DNA of 64,000 bases, from contig NZ_WOWO01000001.1 of NCBI RefSeq assembly GCF_009831455.1, positions 434,001 to 498,000 of the forward strand. Reading direction: 5' to 3'. This document shows, piece by piece, positions 51,479-59,891 of the stretch. The stretch comes from Salinirussus salinus. GTDB lineage: Archaea; Halobacteriota; Halobacteria; Halobacteriales; Haloarculaceae. The stretch's first letter is position 1. Each line of letters opens with the position of its first letter. Both the position numbers and the translations under genes were made by a program. The notes beneath the pieces are model-generated. The model saw nothing but the letters and a program-made list of their open reading frames with translations, was not told the DNA's origin and did no database searches.

Positions 51479-51787
51479 ACAGGATGTCGCCCGGCCACCT
51501 ACACGTCTCTTTTGGATTCCTGCCGGCGGGGACGGGCGGTGGATTCCCGGCTATCGGCCCCCCGGTCGGTAACGTCTGCCGCCGCGCACGTCACCCCGAT
51601 ACAACGCATAAGTTATGGAGAGGTCGCCGGTTTCCTCCCGCTCGATTACGCCGTTATCGACTCGCGCCGCTCCCGCCCACCCGTCCCGACGCCGGTTCGA
51701 GCAAACCGCAAGACAGCGGCCAGATCATCACGTCCGTTCGCCCGATAGGTTTATATACTACCGGCAGCCGAGGTACGGCTCACACCG
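51479..51787. other. 309-bp divergent promoter region
   Basis: Between divergent UPF0212 and the 55-residue membrane protein gene. It holds cataagttatgg at about 51607-51618 and the TATA box tttatatac at 51750-51758; the apparent 73-residue frame at 51615-51836 is Arg/Pro-rich and rejected. No other feature seen. Confidence 0.6.
51750..51758 (+). promoter_or_regulatory. TATA box upstream of the 55-residue gene
   Basis: The sequence tttatatac lies 34 bases before ATG 51788, implying a leader of about 7 nt. Confidence 0.6.
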
Positions 51788-51955
51788 ATGGCATCCCGCC
51801 TGTACACCGCAGCGCTGTTCGTGCTGTACCAGCTGAGCCTGCTCGCCGGCATCCTCCTGTTCCCGGTGGCGGTCCTGACCCGCCGGGCCGGCCTCCGACT
51901 GCCCGTCCACCGCGTGGTCAGCCGGCTGGGGTCGGCCTACGAGCAGGCCGCCTGA
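51788..51955 (+). CDS. 55-residue membrane protein upstream of psmB
   Basis: Translation MASRLYTAALFVLYQLSLL... has one long hydrophobic segment (about 7-30) and a basic C-terminal half, TRRAGLRLPVHRVVSRLG. A strong TATA box precedes it. It lies 78 bases before the proteasome gene, which has its own promoter. No family is known; short membrane proteins at this position occur in other haloarchaea, by recollection only. Confidence 0.7.
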   Translation: MASRLYTAALFVLYQLSLLAGILLFPVAVLTRRAGLRLPVHRVVSRLGSAYEQAA

Positions 51956-52000
51956 CCGCCCCACCGCCCGGCCGGTCCGGGCTGGCACCCTCTTCCGAAG

Positions 52001-52035
52001 GTTATTACCCGCCGCCACCGCTAGAAGCGGGTAAT
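52001..52035. promoter_or_regulatory. psmB TATA box with 9-bp inverted repeat across the start codon
   Basis: The TATA box gttattac spans 52001-52008. The perfect inverted repeat attacccgc (52004-52012) and gcgggtaat (52027-52035) overlaps the box on the left and the A-T of ATG 52034 on the right, with a 14-bp spacer. Confidence 0.55.
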
Positions 52036-52762
52036 GCAGGACAACGACATCACGCCGCCGCGCCACCCCGCCGCGGCCAAGTTCGACCACGGCCCCTACG
52101 AGCCCGAACTCGGGTCGCTGCCCGAGCAGGGGGGCGACCGCGAGGAGGACGACCGGACGGTCAACAAGACCGGCACGACGACCATCGGTATCGCCGCCGC
52201 CGACGGCGTCGTGGTGGCGACGGACAAGCGCGCCTCGCTGGGCGGCCGCTTCGTCTCCAACAAGAACGTCCAGAAGGTCGAACAGATCCACCCGACGGCC
52301 GCGCTCACGCTCGTGGGCTCGGTGGGCGGTGCCCAGTCCTTCATCCGGACGCTGCGCGCCGAGGCGAACCTCTACGAGGCCCGCCGGGGCAAGGACATGT
52401 CGATCAACGCGCTGGCGACGCTCGCGGGCAACTTCGCCCGCGGCGGCCCCTTTCTCGCGATCAACCCCATCCTCGGCGGCGTCGACGAGGACGGCACCCA
52501 CGTCTACAGCATCGACCCCGCCGGCGGCGTGATGGAGGACGACTACACCGTCACCGGTTCCGGGCTGACGGTCGCCTACGGTACCCTCGAGGACCGCTAC
52601 GAACCGGACATGAGCGTCGAGGAGGCCGTCGACGTGGCCGCCGCCGGCGTCTCCGCGGCCGCCGAACGGGACACCGGCTCCGGCAACGGCATCTTCATCG
52701 CCAAAGTCACTGACGAAGGGGTCGACATCTCCGACCACGACCTCGACGAGTTCGCGGGCTGA
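52034..52762 (+). CDS. psmB: Proteasome beta subunit
   Basis: A 242-residue, N-terminal-nucleophile protease of the 20S proteasome. A 47-residue propeptide ends NKTG, and autocleavage exposes Thr48 (TTTIG). Asp64 (17 in mature numbering, ATDKR) and Lys81 (Lys33-equivalent, one-residue insertion) complete the active site. GSGNGIFIAKVTDEG is in the C-terminal part. It assembles with alpha subunits encoded elsewhere; no ATPase gene is nearby. Its own promoter lies in the short gap after the small membrane-protein gene. Confidence 0.97.
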   Translation: MQDNDITPPRHPAAAKFDHGPYEPELGSLPEQGGDREEDDRTVNKTGTTTIGIAAADGVVVATDKRASLGGRFVSNKNVQKVEQIHPTAALTLVGSVGGAQSFIRTLRAEANLYEARRGKDMSINALATLAGNFARGGPFLAINPILGGVDEDGTHVYSIDPAGGVMEDDYTVTGSGLTVAYGTLEDRYEPDMSVEEAVDVAAAGVSAAAERDTGSGNGIFIAKVTDEGVDISDHDLDEFAG

Positions 52763-52890
52763 CCGCGCCGGCCTCGGCGTTTTCTCCACGCTTCCGCCTC
52801 CCGCGCCGCCAGTCGCCGGTGTCGCTGCCACTCTGGACCCGGCGGTCGGGAACCGCGGTGATATTTGTGGGCCGCTGCTAAAGCGTGGGC

Positions 52891-54234
52891 ATGGAGCTGT
52901 TCGGGACGGCGGGGATCCGTGGACCGGTCACCGAGGTGACGCCGGAGCTTGCTGTCCGTGTCGGGCGTGCGGCCGCGACGGCCGCAGACGGCGGCGAGTT
53001 CGTCCTCGCCCGCGACGGCCGCGAGACCGGCGAGGCGCTGGCCGCCGGCGTCGCGTCCGGCCTGCTCGCCGGCGGGGCCGACGTCCGCCGCGCCGGGATG
53101 CTCCCGACGCCGGCACTCGCCTTCGCCTCCCGCGGGCGCCGCGGTGTGATGGTCACCGCCTCCCACAACCCCCCGGCGGACAACGGGCTGAAGCTGTTCG
53201 TCGACGGCGAGGAGTACGACCGGGACGCAGAGCGGGCCGTCGAGGACTGCGTCGACGCCCGGGTCGCCGACTGGGACCAGTGGGGCGGGGCCGAGCGGGT
53301 CGAGGTCCTCGAGCGGTATCGGCGGACCGTCGTCCAGTACGCCGCCGGTCACGGTGCCGACGCCGACGGGCTGACGGTAGCCGTCGACTGCGGCAACGGG
53401 GTGGCGGGCCTCGCGACCCCGCAGGCCCTGACGAGCGCCGGCGCCGAAGTGCGCGCGCTGAACGCCACCGTCGACGGCCACTTTCCTGCACGGGAGTCCA
53501 AGCCGACCCCCGAGAGCCTCGCGGACCTGCGCGCGTTCGTCGCCGACGGCGCCGACCTCGGCGTCGGCCACGACGGCGACGCCGACCGGGTCGTGGTCGT
53601 CGACGGCGACGGCGAGGTGGTCCACGAGGACACCGTCCTGGCCATCCTCGCGGAGCACTACACCCGGGAAAGCGACGCCGCCGACCCCGTGGTTGTGACG
53701 ACGCCCAACGCCTCGGGGCGGGTCGACGAGCGGGTGCGGGCCGCGGGCGGGCGCGTCGAGCGCGTCCGGCTGGGGGCGCTCCACGAGGGCGTCGCGAGCG
53801 CCCGCGCGGACGGCGACGAGGGGACCGAGGTCACCTTCGCCGCCGAGCCCTGGAAGCACATCCACCCCCGACTCGGCGGGTGGATCGACGGCGTCGCCTC
53901 GGCGGCCGTCTTCGCCCGGCTGGTCGCCGCCGAGGGGCTGGATGCCCTCCGGGCGCCGGTGACCGAGCGGCCCTACCGCAAGGAGTCGGTCCCCTGCCCC
54001 GACGAGCGGAAGGCCGCGGCGATGGCCGACCTGGAGGGGTCCCTCCCCGACGTGTTCCCGGAGGCGACAGTCGACACCGACCACGGCGTCCGGCTCGACC
54101 TGCCCGACGGCTCGTGGACGCTCGTCAGGCCCAGCGGGACCGAACCCTACGTCCGCGTCTACGCCGAGAGCGAGGACGTCGACGCGCTCGTCGCGACGGT
54201 CCGGGAGCACGTCGAGGCCGCCGTCCAGGCGTGA
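52891..54234 (+). CDS. Phosphohexomutase (phosphoglucosamine/phosphomannomutase)
   Basis: A 447-residue alpha-D-phosphohexomutase. It has FGTAGIRG, the catalytic phosphoserine in VTASHNPPADNG, the metal-binding loop HDGDADR, the sugar-binding AEPWKHIHPR, and the phosphate-binding RPSGTEPYVRVY. Sugar preference cannot be told; GlmM-type is the first guess. ATG 52891 is 27 bases after gatattt (52859-52865); GTG 52885 is rejected. Convergent stop with the Mo-enzyme gene three bases away. Confidence 0.92.
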   Translation: MELFGTAGIRGPVTEVTPELAVRVGRAAATAADGGEFVLARDGRETGEALAAGVASGLLAGGADVRRAGMLPTPALAFASRGRRGVMVTASHNPPADNGLKLFVDGEEYDRDAERAVEDCVDARVADWDQWGGAERVEVLERYRRTVVQYAAGHGADADGLTVAVDCGNGVAGLATPQALTSAGAEVRALNATVDGHFPARESKPTPESLADLRAFVADGADLGVGHDGDADRVVVVDGDGEVVHEDTVLAILAEHYTRESDAADPVVVTTPNASGRVDERVRAAGGRVERVRLGALHEGVASARADGDEGTEVTFAAEPWKHIHPRLGGWIDGVASAAVFARLVAAEGLDALRAPVTERPYRKESVPCPDERKAAAMADLEGSLPDVFPEATVDTDHGVRLDLPDGSWTLVRPSGTEPYVRVYAESEDVDALVATVREHVEAAVQA

Positions 54235-54237
54235 GCC

Positions 54238-55290
54238 CTACAGGCCGCTGACGAAGATGGCGACCCACTGCGAGAGGTCCTCCCGCTCCGTTACGTCGAC
54301 GCCCGTGACCCACTTGACCCACTGAAAGCCCCGCCGGCCGGGCGCCACCAATCGGAGCGGAGCGCCGTGGCCGTGGGTGAGCTGGTCGCCGCCGACGTGG
54401 GTCGCGAGCAGGCACTCGCGGGCCTCCTCGATGGGGACCGACCACTTGTAGCCCGTCACGGAGCGAAAGCGGACCCACTCGCCCTCCGCAGCGGGCTCCG
54501 CGCGGTCGAGCAGGTCGCCGACCCGAACCCCCTGCCACTCCCGCTCGGCGTACCAGCCGCTCGTGCAGTCGAGCACCGCGGTCTCCTCCTCGCTCGCCGC
54601 GTCGAGCAACTGGTCGTAGCGGTACTCGGTCGGCGACCCGACCGCGCCGCCCACCGAGAGGCGCCACTCGTCGGTGTCGACGGGCTCGGGGTCGTCGGCG
54701 ACCCAGGAGGTGACGGGGAAGTCGTTGTCCGCACCGCCGGCCTGCTTCGAGCCGGTAAACCGGCGGCCCGCGCCGGCGATGACCTGCTGGAGCCGCCAGA
54801 GGACCGTCCCGCCGGCCAGCAGGGCGCCGAACTGGAGCGCGCTGCGCCGCCCTTCCCTGTCGACCTCGGCCCGGCGGGGCCACCGGAAGCGGTGCCGGAA
54901 GTGCCACAGCATGACGGGAACGACCAGCAGCCCCAGGCCCATGTGGACGGTCAGAAGGGTGAAGGGTCCCACCCACACCAGGCCCGCGAACACCCAGTAG
55001 ACGCCGGTGGCGAGTGCGCCGAGCGCGAGGACGGCGAGGAGTATCGAGACCGGCGTGCCCCGGTCCCAGGCCTCCGACCGGGTCACTCGCGGCCGGACCC
55101 GCCGGAGCTTGAATCCCACGAGCACCGCGAGGACGAGCCCGCCCACGGAGTGGACGACGAAGAGCCACGCGCCCGCCGGCGTGCCGGTCACCAGGCTCAC
55201 CAGGCCGGTCACGACGAGGGCTGCGACCGAGACGAGGATGCCCCAGTCGACGAGGCTCGCGGGCGGTTCGAGGCGGGACCGCTGCGCCAT
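54238..55290 (-). CDS. Cytochrome-b-like membrane domain fused to sulfite-oxidase-type Mo domain
   Basis: A 350-residue fusion. Residues 14-130 form four helices with His47, His116 and His130/133 that could ligate heme b. A linker follows, then a small Mo-cofactor domain with Mo-binding Cys242 (AVLDCTSGWY), GVRVGDLLDRA and THGHGAPLRLVAPGRRG. The order resembles a one-chain version of MsrQ-MsrP (YedZ-YedY). It lacks the Ig-like dimer domain of the other Mo enzyme in the window. The active site would face outside; the substrate is unknown (methionine sulfoxide or sulfite are options). Confidence 0.88.
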   Translation of the reverse strand: MAQRSRLEPPASLVDWGILVSVAALVVTGLVSLVTGTPAGAWLFVVHSVGGLVLAVLVGFKLRRVRPRVTRSEAWDRGTPVSILLAVLALGALATGVYWVFAGLVWVGPFTLLTVHMGLGLLVVPVMLWHFRHRFRWPRRAEVDREGRRSALQFGALLAGGTVLWRLQQVIAGAGRRFTGSKQAGGADNDFPVTSWVADDPEPVDTDEWRLSVGGAVGSPTEYRYDQLLDAASEEETAVLDCTSGWYAEREWQGVRVGDLLDRAEPAAEGEWVRFRSVTGYKWSVPIEEARECLLATHVGGDQLTHGHGAPLRLVAPGRRGFQWVKWVTGVDVTEREDLSQWVAIFVSGL

Positions 55291-55431
55291 ACCCGGCGTA
55301 CGTGCCGGACGCCCTTGACTCGTCGGGCGGCGGGCGTCCCCGGGACGTGGCCGCTCCTCCGCCGCGGCAGCCGGCCGCCGCACGAACCGCAGGGCGGTGG
55401 CTATTTGCCCGGCCGGCCCCAGGACCGGGTC

Positions 55432-55818
55432 ATGCAGGAGCTGCTCGCCGCGGCGCGGGAGGCCCACGAGGCCGCGTACGTCCCCTACTCGGGGTACGCG
55501 GTCGGGGCCGCGCTCCGGGCCGCCGACGGGGCCGTCTACACGGGCTGTAACGTCGAGAACGCCAACTACTCCAACAGCCTCCACGCTGAGGAGGTCGCCG
55601 TGGGGAGCGCGGTCGCCGACGGTCACCGCTCCTTCGAGGCGCTCGCCGTCAGTTCGGCCGCCCGGGACGGCGTCACCCCCTGTGGGATGTGCCGCCAGAC
55701 GCTCGCGGAGTTCTGCGGCGAGGACTTTCCGGTCGTCTGTGACGGCGAGGAGCCGACCACGCATCGCCTGGGTGAGTTGCTGCCGGATACCATCACCCGC
55801 GAGCACCTGGACGCATGA
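55432..55818 (+). CDS. cdd: Cytidine deaminase
   Basis: A 128-residue zinc enzyme deaminating cytidine and deoxycytidine. YVPYSGYAVGAAL, catalytic His51-Ala-Glu53 (LHAEEVA) and zinc ligands Cys84 and Cys87 (PCGMC) give the full tetrameric-type set. It overlaps the downstream phosphorylase gene (ATGA), forming a pyrimidine-salvage pair. ATG 55432 follows ctatttgcc at about 55401-55409, 27 bases upstream. Confidence 0.96.
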   Translation: MQELLAAAREAHEAAYVPYSGYAVGAALRAADGAVYTGCNVENANYSNSLHAEEVAVGSAVADGHRSFEALAVSSAARDGVTPCGMCRQTLAEFCGEDFPVVCDGEEPTTHRLGELLPDTITREHLDA

Positions 55819-56678
55819 GCGGGGACGAAGGCAGCTCGGGCGGCGACGCGGACATCAGCGAGGACGATGAGGTCGGCGAGAGCGAGGCGCAGTACCATCT
55901 GGACGTTCGCGAAGGCGACGTGGCCGACGCCGTCCTCCTGCCCGGCGACCCGGAGCGCGTGGCGAAGGTCACCGAGGAGTGGGACGAGGCGGCAGTCGTC
56001 GCCGACCACCGCGAGTACCGCACCGCGACCGGAACGTACGACGGAACGCCGATTTCGGTCACGTCGACGGGGATCGGCTCCCCCTCGGCGGCCATCGCGG
56101 TCGAGGAGCTGGCTCGGGTGGGCGCGGACACGCTCGTCCGCGTGGGCTCGTGTGGGGGGATCCAGCCCGAGACCGACGTCGGCGACCTCGTGATCACCAG
56201 CGGGGCGGTCCGCCAGGAGGGCACCAGCAGCGAGTACGTCCGCGAGGACTACCCCGCGGTGGCCGACCACGCGGTCGTCGCCGCGCTCGCCGCGGCGGCC
56301 GAGCGGCTGGGCTATGACTACCACGTCGGGCTCACGGCCTCTACGGACTCATTCTACGCCGGCCAGAGCCGCGACGGCTTCGAGGGCTTCCGGGCCCGTG
56401 GCAGCGAGGGCGACATCGAGGAGCTGGTCGAGGCGGGCGTGCTCAACTTCGAGATGGAGGCGAGCGCCATCCTCACCCTCGCGAACATCTACGGGCTCCG
56501 TGCGGGCGCGGTCTGTACGGTCTACGCCGACCGCACCACGGGGGAGTTCCGCGTCGAGGGCGAGCGCCGTGCGGCCCGCACGGCCAGCCTGGCGGTCTCG
56601 CTGCTCGCGAAGATGGACGAGCGGGTCGAGGAATCCGGCGCCGACGCCTGGCACGCGGGGCTGGGCATCGACAGCTGA
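55815..56678 (+). CDS. udp: Uridine phosphorylase-like nucleoside phosphorylase
   Basis: A 287-residue enzyme of the PNP/UDP family I. An acidic N-terminal tail of about 25 residues is followed by LLPGDPERVAKV, ISVTSTGIGSPSAAIAVEEL, VRVGSCGGIQPE and NFEMEASAILTLA, the ribose/phosphate- and base-binding signature. With the cytidine deaminase it would degrade cytidine to uracil and ribose-1-phosphate. The name uridine phosphorylase is supported by the pairing; purine specificity cannot be excluded. Confidence 0.92.
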   Translation: MSGDEGSSGGDADISEDDEVGESEAQYHLDVREGDVADAVLLPGDPERVAKVTEEWDEAAVVADHREYRTATGTYDGTPISVTSTGIGSPSAAIAVEELARVGADTLVRVGSCGGIQPETDVGDLVITSGAVRQEGTSSEYVREDYPAVADHAVVAALAAAAERLGYDYHVGLTASTDSFYAGQSRDGFEGFRARGSEGDIEELVEAGVLNFEMEASAILTLANIYGLRAGAVCTVYADRTTGEFRVEGERRAARTASLAVSLLAKMDERVEESGADAWHAGLGIDS

Positions 56679-56818
56679 GCAGGGTCACAAGCATCCGCGA
56701 GCGAAGCGAGCGCGGTTCACCGTCAGAGCTTGCTCTGACGAGCCCTCGTTCGCGGCGCTCACGAGGACCCCGGACGCGAGGGAGCGCTGCGACCGAGCGT
56801 CCGGCTTTTTTCACTATG

Positions 56819-56870
56819 TTTTTTGCGCCGAGCGGTGGCGAGCGGCGCGAGCCACCCGAGGCGCAAAAAA
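56819..56870. terminator. Bidirectional terminator between convergent genes
   Basis: The arms ttttttgcgcc (56819-56829) and ggcgcaaaaaa (56860-56870) form an 11-bp stem with T/A runs on both sides, and the inner ggtggc/gccacc extends it. It lies seven bases past the stop of the NADH dehydrogenase-like gene and serves both convergent transcripts. Confidence 0.75.
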
Positions 56871-56877
56871 GTAGTCG

Positions 56878-58044
56878 TCACATGTCCGACCAGGCCGACA
56901 GCGCCCGGCCGGTCGAGGAGACGTCGCGGATCCAGCGTGCGGCGATCGCTTTCTTGAGGAACTTCGCGGGGAAGCCGCCGAAGGTGTCGACGAACGGGAC
57001 GATGAACACGTCGTGGGCGACGGCGGACTCGCCGACGGAGATGACCGTCCCCTTGTCCTTGTGGGTCCACTTCGCGAGCGGCTGGCCGCGGATGGCGCGG
57101 GCGATGTTCTTGCCGGCGACCTCGGCGGCCTGCCAGGCGGCCTGGGCGGTCGGCGGAGCCTCCTCGTCGCCGGGCTGGTCGACCAGGGCGGCGTCCCCGA
57201 GCGCGAACACCCGCTCGTTGTCGGTCTGGAAGTCCTGCCGGGCGTGGAGCCGGTGGGAGCGCTCGTCCTGGTCGACCTCGCAGTTCTCCGCGGCCTCTCG
57301 GCCGGTGATCCCGCCGGTCCAGACCAGCACGTCGTAGGGGAGTTCGGTATCTTCGCCGATGTAGACGGTGTCCTCGTCGACCTCGCCGATGAACTCGCCG
57401 GTCATGATCTCGACGTCCCGGGCTTCCAGGCGTCTGCGCAGGGCGTTCTGGACGCTGGGGTCATTGCCGGGGAAGACCTCGTCCAGCCCCTCGACGAGGT
57501 GGACGTCGACCGGGACGCCGTGCTCGTCGCGGTACTCGGCGACCTCGCCGGCAGTCTGGATGCCCGAGAGGCCCGCACCGCCGACGACCACCTGAGCGGG
57601 GTCCTCGGGGGTCGCTTCCTCGGCGGCTCGCTCCAGGTCCTCGTGGATCCCCAGCGCGTCGTCGAGACACTTGAGCGTGTGGGCGTACTCCTTCAGGCCC
57701 TCGATGCCGAAGAAGGCGGTCCGCGAGCCGATCGCCACCAGCACGTAGTCGTAGTCGAGCGTCGTTCCGTCCTCGAGGTGGACGGTCCGCTCGTCGACCT
57801 CGACGTCGACGGCCCGTCCCTGGATGAACTCGGTGGCGGGGGACTTGATCTCCTCGATGGGGATGGCGACTTTCTCCTTGATGCTCGGGTCGCGGATACA
57901 GCGGTGGGACTCGTGGAGGACGAGGTGGTGGTCGACGTCGGACACCCAGGTGACCTCGGCCTCACCGTCGAGTGCGGACTGGAGGCTCTTGACCGCCCCG
58001 GCCCCGCCATACCCCGAACCGAGCACGACGACCTGCTCTGTCAT
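56878..58044 (-). CDS. Type II NADH dehydrogenase-like FAD/NAD oxidoreductase
   Basis: A 388-residue flavoprotein. It has an N-terminal FAD motif VVVLGSGYGGAGAVKSL, an NAD(P)H-binding VVGGAGLSGIQTAGEVAEY, the second FAD motif VFALGDAAL, and a C-terminal amphipathic region typical of NDH-2. It oxidises NADH and passes electrons to menaquinone without proton pumping. Sulfide:quinone reductase is less likely, since its Cys residues are absent. ATG 58044; the TATA-like gtttgtatc (minus strand, about 58067-58075) is 27 bases upstream. Confidence 0.9.
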   Translation of the reverse strand: MTEQVVVLGSGYGGAGAVKSLQSALDGEAEVTWVSDVDHHLVLHESHRCIRDPSIKEKVAIPIEEIKSPATEFIQGRAVDVEVDERTVHLEDGTTLDYDYVLVAIGSRTAFFGIEGLKEYAHTLKCLDDALGIHEDLERAAEEATPEDPAQVVVGGAGLSGIQTAGEVAEYRDEHGVPVDVHLVEGLDEVFPGNDPSVQNALRRRLEARDVEIMTGEFIGEVDEDTVYIGEDTELPYDVLVWTGGITGREAAENCEVDQDERSHRLHARQDFQTDNERVFALGDAALVDQPGDEEAPPTAQAAWQAAEVAGKNIARAIRGQPLAKWTHKDKGTVISVGESAVAHDVFIVPFVDTFGGFPAKFLKKAIAARWIRDVSSTGRALSAWSDM

Positions 58045-58152
58045 ACCGTCGACTTGGGATGTGGCGATACAAACCCTACGGAATCCCGGGCCCGGGGGGC
58101 GTGGTACCGACCCACGCGGGCGGTCGGCGCCGCTCCGCCCGACCGGCCCGGT

Positions 58153-58686
58153 TCAGTGGGCGGGCTCCTCGACGGGCGCCTGCATGTCGTCGATCGTCAG
58201 GATGAGCACGTTGTTGGTGTCGTCTTTCCCCTCGAGGGTGCCGATGATCTGGAGCTTCGAGAGCGGTGTCGGCCCGACGGTCACCTTGTCGCCCTCGTGG
58301 AAGTTCCCGACCGACCCGCGGAGCTTGACCTCCGCGCGGCAGGCTTCGGGGTGGTGGACGCTCGTCAGGTCGATCTCCTCGACGTTGGCCTCCTCGACGA
58401 GTTCGCCGTCGTGAAAGAGGGGGACGTCCGCGGCGTGGTCCAGGTCCTGGATCTGCAACGCGTCGTAGGCTTTCGCTGTCGGCTTGTAGCCACCTTTCGG
58501 CCCGGGTACTCCTTCGACCAGCTGGAGGGCCTTCAGGCTCTGCATCTGGTTGCGGATCGTCCCGGGGTTGCGGTCGACCTGGTCGGCGATGGCCTCACCC
58601 TTCACCGCGGTCTCGTCGTCCTGGTAGAGATTGACCAGCTCCTGGAGGATGTTCTGCTGGCTCGGCGTGAGTTCGATGGATGACAT
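58153..58686 (-). CDS. Winged-helix transcriptional regulator
   Basis: A 177-residue protein. A winged helix (1-70: LTPSQQNILQELVNLYQDDETAVKGEAIADQV, recognition NPGTIRNQMQSLKALQLVEG) is followed by a C-terminal beta domain with LRGSVGNFHEGDKVTVG. Its full plan resembles archaeal TrmB/Rrf2-like regulators with an extra ligand domain; the effector is unknown. It lies upstream of the NADH dehydrogenase gene on the same strand, 108 bases away, and could regulate it. Confidence 0.8.
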   Translation of the reverse strand: MSSIELTPSQQNILQELVNLYQDDETAVKGEAIADQVDRNPGTIRNQMQSLKALQLVEGVPGPKGGYKPTAKAYDALQIQDLDHAADVPLFHDGELVEEANVEEIDLTSVHHPEACRAEVKLRGSVGNFHEGDKVTVGPTPLSKLQIIGTLEGKDDTNNVLILTIDDMQAPVEEPAH

Positions 58687-58905
58687 AACGTACCGTTCGC
58701 TGTTCGATTCCTTAAACCCGGCGGTGAGCCGACCGAGCCCGTCGAGTCCGGCGGTTTCAGGCGGCGCTCATCCACCCGGCTACGCCGGCCCAGCCACACC
58801 CGACCTGCCCGCGACCTCCGCTCCCGATACGGGCGGCCCCGGTCCGTTGCGCTATCCGGAGCCGGGACCCGAACGCTCTTGTCGCGTCCGCCGGTTCCTG
58901 TGACC

Positions 58906-59823
58906 ATGCAGGGTGCTCGCGTGCTCGTCACCGGGGGTGCGGGCTTCATCGGCTCCGCGCTCGCCAACCGCCTCGCCGCCGACAACGACGTCGTCGCCGT
59001 CGACGACCGCTACCTGGGGACGCCGGCAAACCTCGACGACGGCGTCGAGTTCGTCGAGGCGAGCGTCCTCGACGACGACCTCCCGACCGACGTGGACGTG
59101 GTCTTCCACCTCGCCGCGCTCTCCTCCTACGCGATGCACGAGGACGACCCCACCCGGGGTGCCCGGGTGAACGTCGAGGGCTTTGTCAACACCGTCGACC
59201 AGGCCCGCCGGGACGGCTGTGAGCGGGTCGTCTACGCCTCCACCTCCTCCATCTACGGCTCCCGAACCGACCCCTCCCCGGAGGACATGCCCGTCACCGT
59301 GAACACCGGCTACGAGGCCTCGAAGCTGGCCCGCGAGCGCTACGGGGAGTACTTCCGGAACCACTACGGGCTGGACGTCGCCGGCCTCCGCTTCTTCTCG
59401 GTGTACCAGGGCTACGGCGGCAGCGAGGAACACAAAGGCGAGTACGCGAACGTCATCGCACAGTTCGCCGACGACATCGCCCACGGCCGCCCGCCCGAAC
59501 TGTACGGCGACGGCACCCAGACCCGGGATTTCACCCACGTCTCCGATATCGCCCGCGGCGCGGAACGCGTCGCCGACGAGCGGCTCAACGGGGTGTACAA
59601 CCTCGGCACCGGCGAGGCGTACTCCTTCAACACGGTCGTCGACCGGATCAACGAGGAGCTGGGGACCGACGTCGAGCCCGAGTACGTCGAGAACCCGATC
59701 CCCGAGGACGTCTACGTCCACGACACCTGCGCCGACTACTCGAAGGTCAGCGAGGCGACCGGCTGGACCCCCGAGATCGACTTCGAGGAGGGGATCCGGC
59801 GGGTCTGTGCGCAGTACACGTAG
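58906..59823 (+). CDS. NAD-dependent sugar epimerase/dehydratase
   Basis: A 305-residue extended SDR. GGAGFIGSALANRLA binds NAD; FHLAALSSY, YASTSSIYG, the catalytic Tyr/Lys in GYEASKLARE, and NLGTGEAYSFNTVVDRI follow. Probably a nucleotide-sugar 4-epimerase or dehydratase for glycan synthesis; the exact sugar is not readable. ATG 58906 was chosen since homologues start just before the Rossmann motif. No TATA box is obvious. Confidence 0.9.
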   Translation: MQGARVLVTGGAGFIGSALANRLAADNDVVAVDDRYLGTPANLDDGVEFVEASVLDDDLPTDVDVVFHLAALSSYAMHEDDPTRGARVNVEGFVNTVDQARRDGCERVVYASTSSIYGSRTDPSPEDMPVTVNTGYEASKLARERYGEYFRNHYGLDVAGLRFFSVYQGYGGSEEHKGEYANVIAQFADDIAHGRPPELYGDGTQTRDFTHVSDIARGAERVADERLNGVYNLGTGEAYSFNTVVDRINEELGTDVEPEYVENPIPEDVYVHDTCADYSKVSEATGWTPEIDFEEGIRRVCAQYT

Positions 59824-59891
59824 CGGGACACGGCGGCCCGCGGGCCGAGACCGCCGACAGCGTCTTTATCTCCGCCCGAACACGCACGGGT

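Noticed and set aside
51615-51836. 73-codon plus-strand frame before the 55-residue membrane-protein gene
   Set aside because: Arg/Pro/Ser/His-rich, overlaps the TATA box and the following gene in another frame.
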